Shown here piece by piece: positions 32,236 to 43,666 of a DNA stretch of 44,411 bases. Origin of the DNA: Emmonsiellopsis sp. PD_33 (lineage: Eukaryota > Ascomycota > Eurotiomycetes > Onygenales > Ajellomycetaceae); the NCBI GenBank assembly GCA_032988165.1, contig JANTQF010000297.1, positions 1 to 44,411 of the forward strand, in the 5' to 3' direction. Under the pieces are notes generated by a model that did no database searches, was not told where the DNA came from, and saw only the letters and a program-made list of their open reading frames with translations. Every line of letters starts with the position of its first letter. Position 1 is the stretch's first letter. The translations under genes were made by a program, and so were the position numbers.

Positions 32236-33164
32236 CTATTGGTGTTTCCCGCCCTTCCTGGACTTGGCACGTTCCCGTTCGCGTTTCGCATAAATTTCCG
32301 CGGTGAAGGGGCTGGCGCGGGAGAATGTTATTAGTATGCCCTTTTGGGGAGGATGTAGAGCGGAATCCGCCAGGAGGAAAAAAAAAAAAAAAAAAAAAAA
32401 AAAACTCACTCTTCCCATCTCAGCGCAAACCAATACAGCACAAACACCTCCAGAGTCAAAAGCAGCCCAGCCACCTTGCCTCTGTACAACGCAACGCCCA
32501 AAAAGCTCATCGTGCTGCCCCAGTACATCGGGGAGCCGGAGACATTGAACGGGAACCCGGTGACGGGGGCATCCATCAGGATCCCAAAGTAATCACCCAG
32601 ATAGGTTCCGGTGAGGCCCAGAGCCCACATGCTCGACACAACCAGGACATTGCCGACTGCGAACAGGCCGTAGGCGAGATAGGGCTGGTGGATGGGCTCG
32701 AAGAAGGGCTGGTCTTGCAGGGCTTGGTTGTACAGATGGTCGCGGAGGATGCCTAGGGAGAAGATGGCGAAGGCGAGGAAGTAGCAGCCATAGTAGGGGC
32801 TGCGGAATATGCGGGTTAGGAAGTGGTTGTGGTATTCTGTGAGGGGGTTAGTATATAGGTAGCTGTAGGTAGCTGGTACGGGATGGTGGTAGTGGGGTAC
32901 CTTGACGGGCGACGATGCTGTAACAACGGTCAGGCTATGGGTACACTTTAATATATTCAACTCTTGGGACAACTGGAGGAACTTACTTCCAGAAGATGGG
33001 ATTGAATGCTATAGCGAGGGCGGATACTGTTGTTGAGGGAGCCAATGGGTTAGTGCCAGACTCCGGCCAGTACGGTACTGCTGCTTGACAAAGTATGGAA
33101 AGGGAGGGTCCATACATTGCAAGCTCCTCTGGGAGAAATCCACATAATCTGTGAGGGCGGACAT
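32236..33164 (-). CDS. OPI3: Phospholipid N-methyltransferase, Opi3 type
   Basis: Methylates mono- and dimethyl-phosphatidylethanolamine to phosphatidylcholine in the ER membrane, using S-adenosylmethionine. The model is 202 aa, the usual size. Exons are 33164-33116, 33026-32987, 32917-32901 (only 17 nt), 32836-32410 and 32311-32236. Together they give SLQ-LSALAIAFNPIFW-NIVARQ-EYHNHFLTRIF, a contiguous match to the family. Hydrophobic segments follow (CYFLAFAIFSLGIL, LAYGLFAVGNVLVVSSMWAL, and a third near VAGLLLTLEVFVLYWFAL). The core GSPMYWGSTMSFLG and the C-terminal motif WE-DPFTAEIYAKR complete the fold. The last intron (98 nt) has donor GTGAGT running straight into a T27 tract on the coding strand and a perfect TACTAAT branch sequence. 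It is divergent from the MDM1-like gene. Confidence 0.95.
32378..32404. repeat. A27 homopolymer inside an OPI3 intron
   Basis: 27 A on the plus strand, T27 in the transcript, beginning within the 5' splice-site region of the last OPI3 intron. The count is uncertain because of homopolymer sequencing error. Confidence 0.9.
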
Positions 33165-33670
33165 CTTGGTGGCGGGCGAGCGAGGGCGAGCGAGGGCGGA
33201 CAGAGTGGAATTGCTCAAGCCTGGCAAAATTGGCGATGGTTTGTTGTGTCTGAAATGTGCCGGCTGGTTTATGACGTTGTGTCCGGCGCTATTTTGGAGT
33301 AGCAGCTTGGCTCTCCAGACTCCGAGGGCGATGTTTGCTGGGAACTTACATCCAACATGGGATTGGAATGTGGACTAACTCGCAGGTAAATATATGCACT
33401 TACAGACAAATGGACTGGATATAACCCGCCTCCTATTAATTTAACCCTCCCTCTTAGAAGCAAATAAAGTAAACAAATGTAGATGGTCGGTATAGTACCG
33501 GAACAACTGTAGCTCCGGGCCGGGCATCTGATACCGCAAGAGTGACCTCACAGTCTCCAGCTCAACTGTCGACACCGACCAGTCCAACCCCCCGAGAAGA
33601 GCCCGTATCGCCGCCTGCTACCCATGAAGTTGTCGACTTGACAGCATGGGGCCGACTTGTGCTGGGGAGA
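33165..33670. promoter_or_regulatory. Short bidirectional promoter region, OPI3 / MDM1-like
   Basis: About 500 bp lie between the OPI3 start (minus) and the first in-frame ATG of the MDM1-like gene (plus). The MDM1 reading frame is open back to a TAA at 33470-33472 but contains no ATG before 33671. A possible six-codon first exon at 33368-33385 (donor GTAAAT), joined to 33554 (acceptor CACAG), would supply an ATG and add MWTNSQ ahead of SPAQLSTPTSP. If that is right, the promoter is only about 200 bp. Confidence 0.5.
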
Positions 33671-36600
33671 ATGGCCCTAAGTCGCCGTGACCTTATCATC
33701 GCCAGCTTGGCCGGATTCGTCGCATGGGGTCTGGTCGTCCACTGGCTTCCCGTGCTGCGCTATATCGGATATGCTTTCGTGGGCGGGCTGGCCGTTGCCG
33801 CTGTTTCTACCACCGCAGTATTGCTTCTGACCTTTCGAAGCGGCGTTGACGAGCGATCGAGCAAGGTTAATCTGGCCGGCACGTCTATTGCCTTCCTATC
33901 GCCGGACAAGTGGGATCAAGATGTCACGGCCTACGAGAAGTCAGGCAGTTATCGCCCCACCCCGATGTATCCTCAATCATTCCTTGTTTCCGAAGCCCTC
34001 GACGAAGTCCTCAAGCTCGCCTTAACGGACTTCATTTCGTCATGGTACAAAGAGATTAGCGGCAATCCGAGATTCATCAATGAGGTGGATCGCGGGATAA
34101 GGACGGCTGTAGGCCGTCTGAGAGACCGATTACTCAAGGAGGATTTGGTGGAAATTCTGATCTCGCGGATTGTACCAATCCTGACTAACCATTTGAGGGA
34201 TTTCGACAAAGCCGAGAGAGCTGTTCGGGGGAAGAACCTGTCCCGCACCGTGACGGAATCGGAGGAGCTGGACATCGCAATTGCAAGCAGATATAAAGAT
34301 GGAAACTTACACCCAGCCGCGTCTGTTTCGTTCCAGGATCCGAACCATGCCCAGCAAGAGCACATCCGCAAGGTCGTCGTCACGCTACTCCCCCACCTCC
34401 TCCCGGAGAGTTTGATGAGTAGTCGGGCGGTGGCTGTTCTAATACGAGAGATTGTCAGCTGTGCTATTATACACCCTTTGCTGCTACTTCTCTCCGAACC
34501 GGATACCTGGAACCAGTTGATGGAAGCGTATGGACGAACTGCGCTACAAGACCGCAAGACAGTTCGAAGACTACGTGCAGCACTGGATCAACATGCCTCG
34601 CCTGCTCCCAAGTCGAAACAGAGTCAAGCATTTCCCCGACTAAGGCCAAACGACTCGGAAAGGGATTTTGAGCGATTTGTAAGAACCATTCGCCGCTGCA
34701 ACAACCTCTCAGATGCGAGAAGGTTCCGAAGCCATGTTGCCAGCCAGCTCAAGCGGGAAAGTATGGTAGAGGGACAAGATCAGGTATATCTTCGACGTCT
34801 GGAAACGGGAAAGCGGGTTTTGGATCAGAAAGTGGCCAAACTTTCGGCACTCAGCGGCCATACACAACAACCAGTTAACGTAGCTGATCCTCGCTACAGT
34901 TACGCTTCGAAAACTCAGGAAATATCGTTAGTAGATGTCATGCACAGCGCAGCAGGGCTGTCGTACTTTATGGAGTATATGGACCGCATGAACCTCATGC
35001 CTCTTGTCCAGTTTTGGGTCGTTGTCGATGGTTTCCGAAATCCGCTCGAAGATGACTTTGGAGATGAAACTCCCTCAAGTGCGGTGACATGGACAACTGC
35101 GGATAGGAATGATGTTGCTCTGATATACGAGCAACATTTAACGAAGCGCGAGCTACGAGTCCCTAAAGATTCCTTAATATCTGTGAAACAATTCATCGAC
35201 GCGGGCAGAAAGGCCACGCCAGAACAATATCGCAAAGCCAGGACGGTCATCCTGACTACACAATCTACCGTTTTAATTGAAATGCAGAATAAATACTACC
35301 CCGGTTTTAAAAAATCGGACCTTTACTACAAATATCTTGCTTCTGATGAAGCAGCCTCGGCTTCGGCCTCCCAGATCGAAAGATCACAGTTGAATCCGTC
35401 GCCGGGTTCTGAAGGTCATCACGAAAGACGCCCACTCCCTCCTCTTATGGGCCGTACTGCGTCCCAGTCAAGTACAAAATCAAAGGATCTTCGACGAGCG
35501 GCCATTTCGGCTTCGGATCTGACGAGCCAACAACGGCATGCGAACGATAATTTCCCTCGACGGTCGTTAGACTCAGATCGGGCTCCATTGTTTGACGATG
35601 ATCAGGAAGCTGATCCTCTTGCGAACTCAGTCCAAAGCATTGGGAAAGATTCTCAAAATGGGGATGCTGGCGATGGTCACCCCAACAGTGTAATCGAGAC
35701 TATGGAAGCGGCGTTGAATGATATCATCACCAATGAGCCGAACGAATCGAGGTTGGAGGAATCCAAAAGCTCTGTAGGATCTCCCGCATCAATGCTACAT
35801 TCCGGGAGAGAGCAAGATTCATCTCGGAGTTCGTTGGAGTTTACACACCTCGACCCTGAGAAAGGAAGGCCGAGCATTGCCTCGTTAGGCCTCGTGAACA
35901 CATCATCTAGAATTGGAGTATTCTCCGATAATGACCTCTTCTCTGACGAGGAAAAGTTCATTGAGGATGAATATGCAGACCCAGTTACGGGGGAAGACGA
36001 TAAGGATCCAGCTGAGGAGATTCACGAAGCAGAACCAGGCGATCTCGGGCTGGCAGAAGCCATATCAGCATTGTCGTTGGATATAGAGAAGCTAACATCG
36101 CAAGAGGCGGTGGTTGACACGCTCACCAGAAAAGCAGAACTGACCAATAATACTGCAGAGCTGCGGATTTTGGGCAAGTCCAAGTCGAGCCTTCAGCGCG
36201 AAATTCGGCGCAAGGAAATGCAACGTCAACAGTACATCATCCAAGAAAGCGATAATAGTCTTTATGGTCGCTCTACAGTCCAGATCAAATCCATTATGGT
36301 TGGCAAGGAGGAGGATGGGCGGGAATATGCATTGTGTAAGTCTGTTAATTCTCAAGTTTTCGTCCGCTATCCTAACCTGCTACAGACCTTATAGAAGTAC
36401 AACGCAACTCGGGCGACCAAATGCCCGCTGCATCCTGGGCAATCCCGCGCCGCTACAGTGAATTCCACGAACTCCACCAACGCCTCCGAATCCAATACCC
36501 GTCCGTGCGCAACCTCGAATTCCCACGCCGCCGCATGGTAATGAAACTACAAAAGGATTTTCTCCACAAACGCCGCCTCGCCCTCGAAGCCTACCTACAA

Positions 36601-37488
36601 CAGCTCCTCTTACTCCCGGAGGTCTGCCGTAGTCGGGACCTGCGGTCTTTCCTCTCACAACGCGCCATCGTCGCCTCCAACGAAAGCTCCACAACACCAA
36701 CAACCTCCTCCAATCAGGCCGAAAACAAAGACCTTGTCTCGCGCATCTACAACTCGGTCGCAGACGGCATGGACGACTTCCTCGGCAACATCACCGTTCT
36801 CGACCAGCTCTCCACAGCAGGGCAAAACCTCATTTCTGCAGCAACCAACCAGCTCAGCAACAACCTCCAATCCGGGCCATCAGCCGACCTCCTAGGTAGT
36901 GGCGCAGCGACAAACGAAGACTCCCTAACAGCCGCCGAGGCTGAAGCAGAACTCAACGCCTTCGAGGACCGCGAGCTCGAACCCTTCGTCAAACCCATCT
37001 GCGACATCTTCCTCGAGATCTTCGAGCTAAACAAGGGCAACAACTGGCTGCGCGGGCGGGCCGTCGTCGTCGTCCTCCACCAGCTGCTCGGCGGCACGAT
37101 CGAGCGCAAGGTGCGTGAAAGCGCCAAGTCCCTCGTCTCCGACACCTCGTTGCTTCGGTATATTAATTTGGCGAGGGATACGATGTGGCCTCTCACCCCC
37201 GCCACCAATACTGACAGTACCGGCGGTGGTGGTGGTGGTGGTGCTGGTGGCGAAAGAGCCCGCCGCGAAGACACCCCGCGCTCACTAGCAGAGAAGATGA
37301 AAAGCCGCACAGAGGCGAGCGTGATGCTGGCGACTCTTGTTCCGGATCTGGCGGGTAGTGTGGTGGGGAGGGCGAATGCGCAGGCGGCAGCGAGGAGGAT
37401 ATTCGCGACGGGGAATAATCGGCGGTTGAATGTGCATTTGGTTTATGAGATTTTTGATGAGGTAGTTGGGGTGTTGGGGGGGAGGTGA
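33671..37488 (+). CDS. MDM1: Mdm1-type sorting nexin (TM, PXA, RGS, PX, nexin-C)
   Basis: Predicted ER-anchored sorting nexin tethering membranes at ER-vacuole and lipid-droplet contacts. Exons 33671-36335 and 36386-37488 (50-nt intron, donor GTAAGT, acceptor CTACAG) give 1255 aa. Order: two close hydrophobic segments (about residues 7-55); PXA domain (about 95-300, FLVSEALDEVLKLALTDFIS); an RGS-like helical domain (about 420-560, SYFMEYMDRMNLMPLVQFW); a long acidic Ser-rich linker; PX domain from about 865 (YGRSTVQIKSIMVG, with RRYSEFHELHQRL and a basic FPRRRMVMKL loop); and a nexin-C domain (from about 1075, KPICDIFLEIFELNKGNNWL). The start at 33671 (MALSRRDLIIASL) is conservative: the frame is open further upstream without an ATG, so an upstream exon is possible. 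A GGT repeat encodes a poly-Gly loop near the C-terminus. Confidence 0.9.
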
Positions 37489-38841
37489 GGGAGTATTTTC
37501 CTTTTTTTTTTTGGTTTGTTTGTCTTGTATATATGTTCTTCTTCTTTTCCCCCCCCTTTTGGGGTGCATGTCATGTTTTTCATATCTCATATCTTCACGT
37601 TTTGATGCCCATGGATGATTGTACGTGTGGGTGTGTGTGTGGATTTTACATGACCGGAATGTCGCCTCCCTTTCTTTCATTAGTTACATACATGTTTAGA
37701 GTTTAGCTTATACTATAACCACTACAATCTACTAAAGTTGACTGAGTAAGGTAAATAAAAAGAGCATACACATGGAAAAAAAGAAAGATGGCAAGATGCA
37801 GCGAGTCTCCACTGTAAAAATATTTCGGCACCTTGGTTGAAAATAGGACAGACGACCCCACCAGATGGGGCCCACAACCATGGACTCCACTTGACAAGCT
37901 AGCTAATTTAATAATAATCAGATTCCTTTTTTCAACGTCAGGAAAACTTTGAAATGTTCGACACATGGCATGAGTGATAGCCTATAGGTAACTATGTATG
38001 TACAATACTAGTATGGAAGGATATCCTCTTGGATAGTTATCCCAGTAAGTAAATTGACCCCTCATTTCTTGCATACTATGGATGGTTAAGTTAATGTTAA
38101 CGAATGGCAGATATGAAAGTAAGTGGCAGGATACATTTTCTAATACATATCAGCTACCTGCCTACCTACTTCCACTAACTAGCTAAATCATATGTGATCT
38201 GAATTGATCTGATCGAATTTATATTCCATTAACAACTGAATGGTCAAATGAATGAATGAATGAATGGCAGCCATTGCTTGCCAGCGGCAAAACAGCAACA
38301 TGGGGGGAAAAGTGGAACAGCTTGAACGAATTAAAAGAAACACCAGCTCAAGGGGCACAATTTGACAGAGGAAGAATGATTCTATCTATCAATCGATCGA
38401 TCGCAGGGGGCCAGACAGAGACGAGACGACATGACACGACACGTCTTTGCACCGGCACAAAGGGAAAGAAGATTTGGAAACAAATTTTCTTTTTTCCGCG
38501 ATGAAGAAAACGAACAACCCGTGAAGAGAGGAGATCAAAGGGTAAGGTCAGACGCAAGAAGAAACAAAATAAAGAGGCGAGGCATTTCAACGTAACACAT
38601 AACGAAAACAAGCAACGGAGTTTCACTGGCTGGTACTGGGCAAACCAACCCGAGATATATGCGCCATGCGATGATCCCACAGAGACCGTCCGTTCATTTG
38701 AGCCCAACGCCGTGCAGCGCTGAGGACAAGTTCATACAAGTTGTGGTATACAGAAGGGGAAAGCCATTGGCAAAATGACAGTCCCCATTTGAGGTTGGCA
38801 CGGCCGTCTTGCGGGCCCGCGGGCATGGTGCGTGGAGCTTA
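37489..38841. other. Convergent 3' flanks of MDM1-like and small basic protein genes
   Basis: A 1.35-kb spacer. No gene seen. T-tracts lie just after the MDM1-like stop (37500-37512), a GT-rich run at 37624-37642, an (AATG)n tract at 38247-38265 and an ATCGATCGATCG run at 38391-38402. Confidence 0.6.
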
Positions 38842-39524
38842 CTACTCTCCGCCCTTCTTTTTGGACTTTTTACTGCTGACGGGGGCGCCTTGCTTCTTCT
38901 GGTGTACGATGAGTCTCGTCCACGACTCCTCCTTGTCCCATTCGAAGCCTGCTAGGATGGGGTTGTCCAATTCGTCATCCGCCTATATAGGGGATTGAGT
39001 TAGCGGTGGAACGAACTAGGGTTGATTGGGAGATGAGCTGACCTTCTTCTTGAATTGCTTGTGGATAGCGTCCAGCGCATCCTTGATGGTTACTCCTTTT
39101 AGGTTGCGGGCGGTTACAGAGAGGCCTAGGGGGAAGACCAGATCTATGCGTTTTACGGGGGGTTTGGTGAGGTGCTTCTTGAGAACATCTTTCTCGTCGA
39201 GGGTGGCAGGGGAGGTGTTGAGCTTCCTATATAGGGGTCAGTGGATAACACAACGCAATACTTGGGGTGACGGCACTTACCAGTTGAGCTTTTGTGTTTC
39301 AATGGCAATTTCCAGTTCGATTCCTTCCTTCTCTACAACACCAGTGTTAGGAGGTGTCTGTGTCTCAGTGTGTTATGGGGGTATGAGGTAAGCTTGCCTA
39401 GGTCATTGATGTTCCGGACGCCCTCGCTGGTGGAGGAGGTACGCTTGTGCTTCTTCTTCTCTTCTTGGGGGGATATCGAGAGACCAGCGATGGCGGAGTC
39501 GACCTTTGAGAGTTCTGCGGCCAT
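38842..39524 (-). CDS. Small basic protein, possibly DUF6699-like
   Basis: Predicted 167-aa protein from exons 39524-39398, 39332-39281, 39226-39043 and 38982-38842. Intron 1 appears to be a GC-AG intron (donor GCAAGC, branch CTAAC, acceptor GTAG), because no GT donor exists near the end of the conserved frame and this junction gives NINDL-EKEGIELEIAIET. The other introns are 54 and 60 nt, with donors GTAAGT and GTCAGC. The core runs LNWKLNTSPATLDEKDVL, then KRIDLVFPLGLSVTARNLK, GVTIKDALDAIHKQF and FEWDKEESWTRLIVHQ. The spacing of Trp, Pro and the GVT(I/V)xDxLxAI segment resembles the fungal DUF6699 domain; this is a tentative match by eye. A Lys-rich stretch near residues 25-31 (KKKHKR) and a Lys-rich C-terminus could act in nuclear targeting or RNA binding. 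Confidence 0.7.
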
Positions 39525-40352
39525 GATGGATGGGGGAGGAGATAGGCTGGAAGCCAGGGTGAGCAATGGGGATGGGGGAGAGGGGAGGGCAAACAGAGGA
39601 GCAGCTTACCTGGGAGGTTAGAGTGGGCAGTAGAGAGCAGGTATAGAGCAGGTATAGTCAGACACGAGATGGACAGATGGATAGCTGATGGGAGGATGAT
39701 GGGAGAGGAGAGGAGAGGAGAAGGAGAGAAGAAGAGGAGAAGAGGAGAGAGAAGGAGGAGGACAGACACAGACAGGGACAGGCGGCTGAGTCAACCATCC
39801 CCAACCGGGCAGGTCACGCTCCCCCAGCCAGAAAGCGGGGTTGCAGCCGGGTGACCTGGGGCGACCTGGCCCGCCACCACCCTCCTGCCGGGGCGGAAGT
39901 ACCCCTATGTACCGGTGCACCAGCTGTAACTCGTCCAACGAGAGCCTAGTACCTGGCACTGGTATACATCTTCTTACTCTACGCCAGCACTGCTGCAGGT
40001 TAGCTACAATAACAGTAATAACAATAATAACACAGTGCCCATATCGCCTCCCTGCTGCGGTCACTGCTGTCCCTGTCCCTGGCGTCCGCCTGATCCGGAT
40101 CATGCTGTCATCGGATATAGAGAGGGAAGAGTTCTAGTTCCAGGCTAGGGCTGCACCCCGCGTTCTGGCGTGCGCAGTGGCCTGTTTGCGGGCTTCCGGG
40201 CGCCGGGACAGCCTGTGATTGGGGGCTGCCGGGGACGGGCCCACCGCCACGCCACGCTAGCATATCTCCACAGCCCTGGACCCTTACCTAGGTATTAACC
40301 ACCAAGTAGCTTCCATTGTTTGTCTATCTACCTGCCCTAAACTACACACCAT
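39525..40352. promoter_or_regulatory. Upstream region of small basic protein gene, AKR 3' flank
   Basis: An 828-bp spacer between two minus-strand genes. It contains a GAGAG/GGAGA-rich purine tract at 39700-39760, just upstream of the start codon, which may be core promoter or leader. A 161-codon minus-strand frame here has no recognisable features. Confidence 0.5.
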
Positions 40353-41655
40353 CTACGCATGCCCCGTCACCACCCGCGGCTTGTACAGCTCCCCCAGATA
40401 CCTCTCCTCCTCCTCCGTCAGCGTCTTGCCGTTCGCCCCCAGCGCCTCCTCGATCCGCTCCACTGAGCTGAACCCAATAATCGGACTGCTGATCCGCCGG
40501 TTGAGCCACGCCAGCGCCACCTGGCTCATCGCCCACCCTTTCTTCGCCGCCAGCTCCTCCACCCGCTTGATCGTCGCTACCTCCGTCTCGCCCAGCCGGA
40601 ACGATGGCCCGTTCAGCAGCATGTCAGACCGGAGCGTGCTGGCCGCCGTCGACGCGGGGCGCGCCAGGAAGCCTTTCTCCAGCGGGCCGAACTGTAATAA
40701 TATAGAGTTAGTCGATATCAAGACGTGGTAAATTGCTACTTTCAAAGAAAAAGGTATATATATATATATACCGGAATAATCCCCACCCCGGTCTCATTAC
40801 AGAACCGATTCATCTCCCTCTCCTCCTCGCGGTACAGCAGGCTATACTGGTTCTGCATGGAGACGAACTTGGTCCAGCCATGCCTCTCCGCCACAAACTG
40901 CATCGTCGCGAACTGGTACGTCCACATCGCGCTGGCCCCGATATACCGCACTTTGCCGCTGCGGACGAGGTCGTGCAGCGCCTCCATCGTCTCCTCGATC
41001 GGCACGTCGTAGTCGAACCGGTGGATCTGGAGGAGGTCGATGTAGTCGGTTTCTAGCCGTTTGAGCGAGGCGTCCACGGCGGCGAAGATGGCTTGGCGGG
41101 ATAGGCCTGTAATGACGGTCAGTGGGGGGGGGGGGGTAATTCATTCTAGTAACTAGATGAAAAGGGAAGGGAGAAAACCGACCAAACTGATTAACATACT
41201 CCCGACTCCGCGCATAGTCCGCCTTGAAATGGAACGTCGAGATGTTCTCCTCCTGGCTAACGATGCCGTTGCACTTGGTCATGAGAACCAGTTTATCCCT
41301 CGGGATCGCGTATTTCTTGATCGCTTTGGCGATGATCTCCTCTGAGATGCCGTTGGAGTATATGTTCGCCGTGTCCCACTACACATACATATTAATTAGT
41401 TATCACCCCTCACCTATTGTATAACTATTAGATAATACTCACCGAGTTAATCCCCACATCCCACGCAGCCTTCAACAGCGGCAGCGCCTTGTCCTCGTCA
41501 ATTACCCAGCTAGCCCACTCCGAGGATCCGAAGCTCATCGTCCCGAAGATGGGCACGGAGACGCGCAGGCCGCTTTTGCCGAGTTTTTTGTAGTGGGCTT
41601 TTGTGTTGGCGAGGGAGGTGCGGAGGGAGGGGGGGTAGGGGGGTGCGGCGGCCAT
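40353..41655 (-). CDS. Aldo/keto reductase
   Basis: NADPH-dependent aldo/keto reductase of the fungal YakC/versiconal-reductase-like group, 360 aa, cytosolic. Exons are 41655-41443, 41378-41183, 41106-40772 and 40691-40353. The donors are GTGAGT, GTCGGT and GTATAT; all junctions keep frame (INS-WDTANIYS, NQF-GLSRQAIFAAVD, IIP-FGPLEKGFLAR). The catalytic tetrad is present: Asp73, Tyr78 (WDTANIYS), Lys106 (KLVLMTK) and His165 (LLQIHR). Coenzyme-binding segments near the C-terminus include PIIGFSSVERIEEAL. Intron 3 carries a (TA)n tract right at its donor and intron 2 a C13 tract. Substrate unknown; there are no biosynthetic-cluster genes next to it. It is divergent from the RAE1 gene. Confidence 0.92.
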
Positions 41656-42520
41656 TTTGGTTTCTTTTTTTTCTTTTGGGGGTTCTTTTGGGGTGGGATG
41701 GATGGATGAACTGCAGACGGGAAATAGGAGGTCAACTGGAGAGAGCAGGGGAGGAGGGGAGGGGATAGGCTTTTATATATGAATAATCACTACGCTACGT
41801 ATATCTTTTCCCCGCCCTGGGACGGGATTAAATAGCAATAGTTATTCAAAAAACGAAATTAGAGCCGGAAATAAGAATATTACGCCATTTACCCTGGTTA
41901 TTTATCCTGTAGCTACTAGTAGTTACTACTACTACCTATTACCGGTGGGTGGGGGAAGACAGCGGAAGATACATCATTTCCACTATACCAAAACTCATTG
42001 AAAGTGAAAGGACAGTTGGATATGTATAGCTATTTCTCACTGGGTTTGTTTTCGAAAACCATCCTGCTACATGGCCATGGCCAGGACAGGGAGAGGGGAG
42101 GAGAGGAGGGGCGTTGACGGCGGGGTTGGTAGTCTTAGTAAGCAGCCGTGACAGTGCACAGCTGATTCTCCATTGGCTGCAAACTGGGATTATTTCTTCT
42201 TTCTCTGCCCGTTGATTGGCTGCATCTTGTGCCTGTTCTCGACCAATAAAATACTCCGTTGAGGCAGGCAGTCGCAGCCGCTGACTCAGCGGCGGCTACC
42301 TGGCGCGTTTGCTCTGTTTGCATCCGCGCCAATATCAATATCTCAATATCAGCCCGAGCTTCACCTCGAAATTACAGACCAGCAGTAACTATCCCCCCTC
42401 CGCCCCTCCGCCCTCCGCCCTCTGCTCCCGTCTGGTGGCTGTCTGTCTGCTGCCCGAATCCCCTCGTAACCCCGCCTGTCGGACGTTTACTCCGGATTCC
42501 ACCCTGCCTGCGCCCCCATC
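41656..42520. promoter_or_regulatory. Divergent promoter region, AKR / RAE1
   Basis: An 865-bp spacer between the AKR start (minus) and the RAE1 start (plus). No gene seen. It contains a T-tract/A-tract block near the AKR start (41664-41680), an AT-rich centre, and a C/CCT-rich leader before RAE1 (42390-42430). Confidence 0.55.
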
Positions 42521-43666
42521 ATGGCTCTTTTCGGCGCCGCAACAACCTCCTCCACACCCTCCAACACCACCGGCGACCTCTCCAAAGATGTCGCCCTCAA
42601 CGCCCCGCCCGAGGATAGCGTCTCGGATCTCGCCTTCTCGCCTGTGAGCGACCATCTCGCCGTCTCCTCGTGGGACAAGAAAGTCCGCATCTACGAAATC
42701 AACGACCAGGGTCAGAGCGAGGGCAAGGCCCTTTTCGAGCATGAAGCTCCCGTCCTGAACTGCTGCTGGTCTCCTGTACGTACACCACTCTTGCCCCCTT
42801 CTTTTTCCTAACTAACCCTTAATCTCATCCAGGACGGCACCAAAGTCGTCGGAGCTGGCGTCGACAAGGCCGCCCGCATGCTCGACCTTTCCGCCAACGG
42901 CGCCGCCGCAGTCCAGGTCGCCGCCCACGACGCCCCCATCCGAAGCTGCCACATGATCGCAAACCCAGGAAACTCAGCCCAGCCCCTTCTAGTGACCGGC
43001 TCGTGGGACAAGACCGTCAAATTCTGGGACCTGCGCCAGTCGACCCCGATCGGGAGCCTGGAATGCCAGGAACGCGTTTACACCATGGACGTGAAAAATA
43101 AGCTCCTCGTCATCGGCACCGCAGACAGATACATCAACATCGTCAACCTGGACCAGCCCACCAAGTTCTACAAGACCATGCAGTCGCCGTTGAAATACCA
43201 GACGCGAACCGTCGGCTGCTTTACGGACGCGATGGGTTTCGCCGTGGGAAGTATCGAGGGCCGCTGTGCTATCCAATACGTCGAGGACAAAGATTCAAGC
43301 TCGAACTTCAGCTTCAAATGCCATCGCGAATCCCCCCCGAATACACGAGACATCAGCAACGTCTACGCGGTCAACTCCATCGCCTTCCACCCCGTCCACG
43401 GCACATTTAGCACCGCGGGCAGCGACGGAACCTTCCACTTCTGGGACAAGGACGCGAAACACCGACTAAAGGGCTACCCATCCGTTGGCGGAACAATCTC
43501 CAGCTCTGCGTTTAATCGGACTGGTAACATCTTCGCCTACGCCGTGAGCTATGACTGGAGTAAAGGGTATACCAACAACACCCCCCAGACTCCGAATAAG
43601 GTTATGATGCATCCGATTATTCCTGAAGAGATCCGGCCTCGTCCTGGCGCGAGACGCACGAGATGA
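42521..43666 (+). CDS. RAE1: mRNA export factor Rae1/Gle2 (WD40 repeat protein)
   Basis: A seven-bladed WD40 propeller that binds nucleoporins at the nuclear pore and functions in poly(A) RNA export, 362 aa, full length. Exons are 42521-42775 and 42833-43666, with a 57-nt intron (donor GTACGT, branch CTAAC, acceptor TCCAG) joining NCCWSP to DGTKVVGAGVDK. WD-repeat signatures include LAVSSWDKKVRIYE, LLVTGSWDKTVKFWDLR and FSTAGSDGTFHFWDKD. The family-typical segment AFNRTGNIFAYAVSYDWSKG lies near the C-terminus, and the protein ends in a basic GARRTR tail. The start ATG lies in context ATCATGGC. Confidence 0.96.

Noticed and set aside
39618..40103. 161-codon minus-strand frame between the AKR and small basic protein genes
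   Set aside because: Its C-terminal half comes from a GGAGA-rich purine tract (Ser/Leu/Pro runs) and nothing is recognisable.
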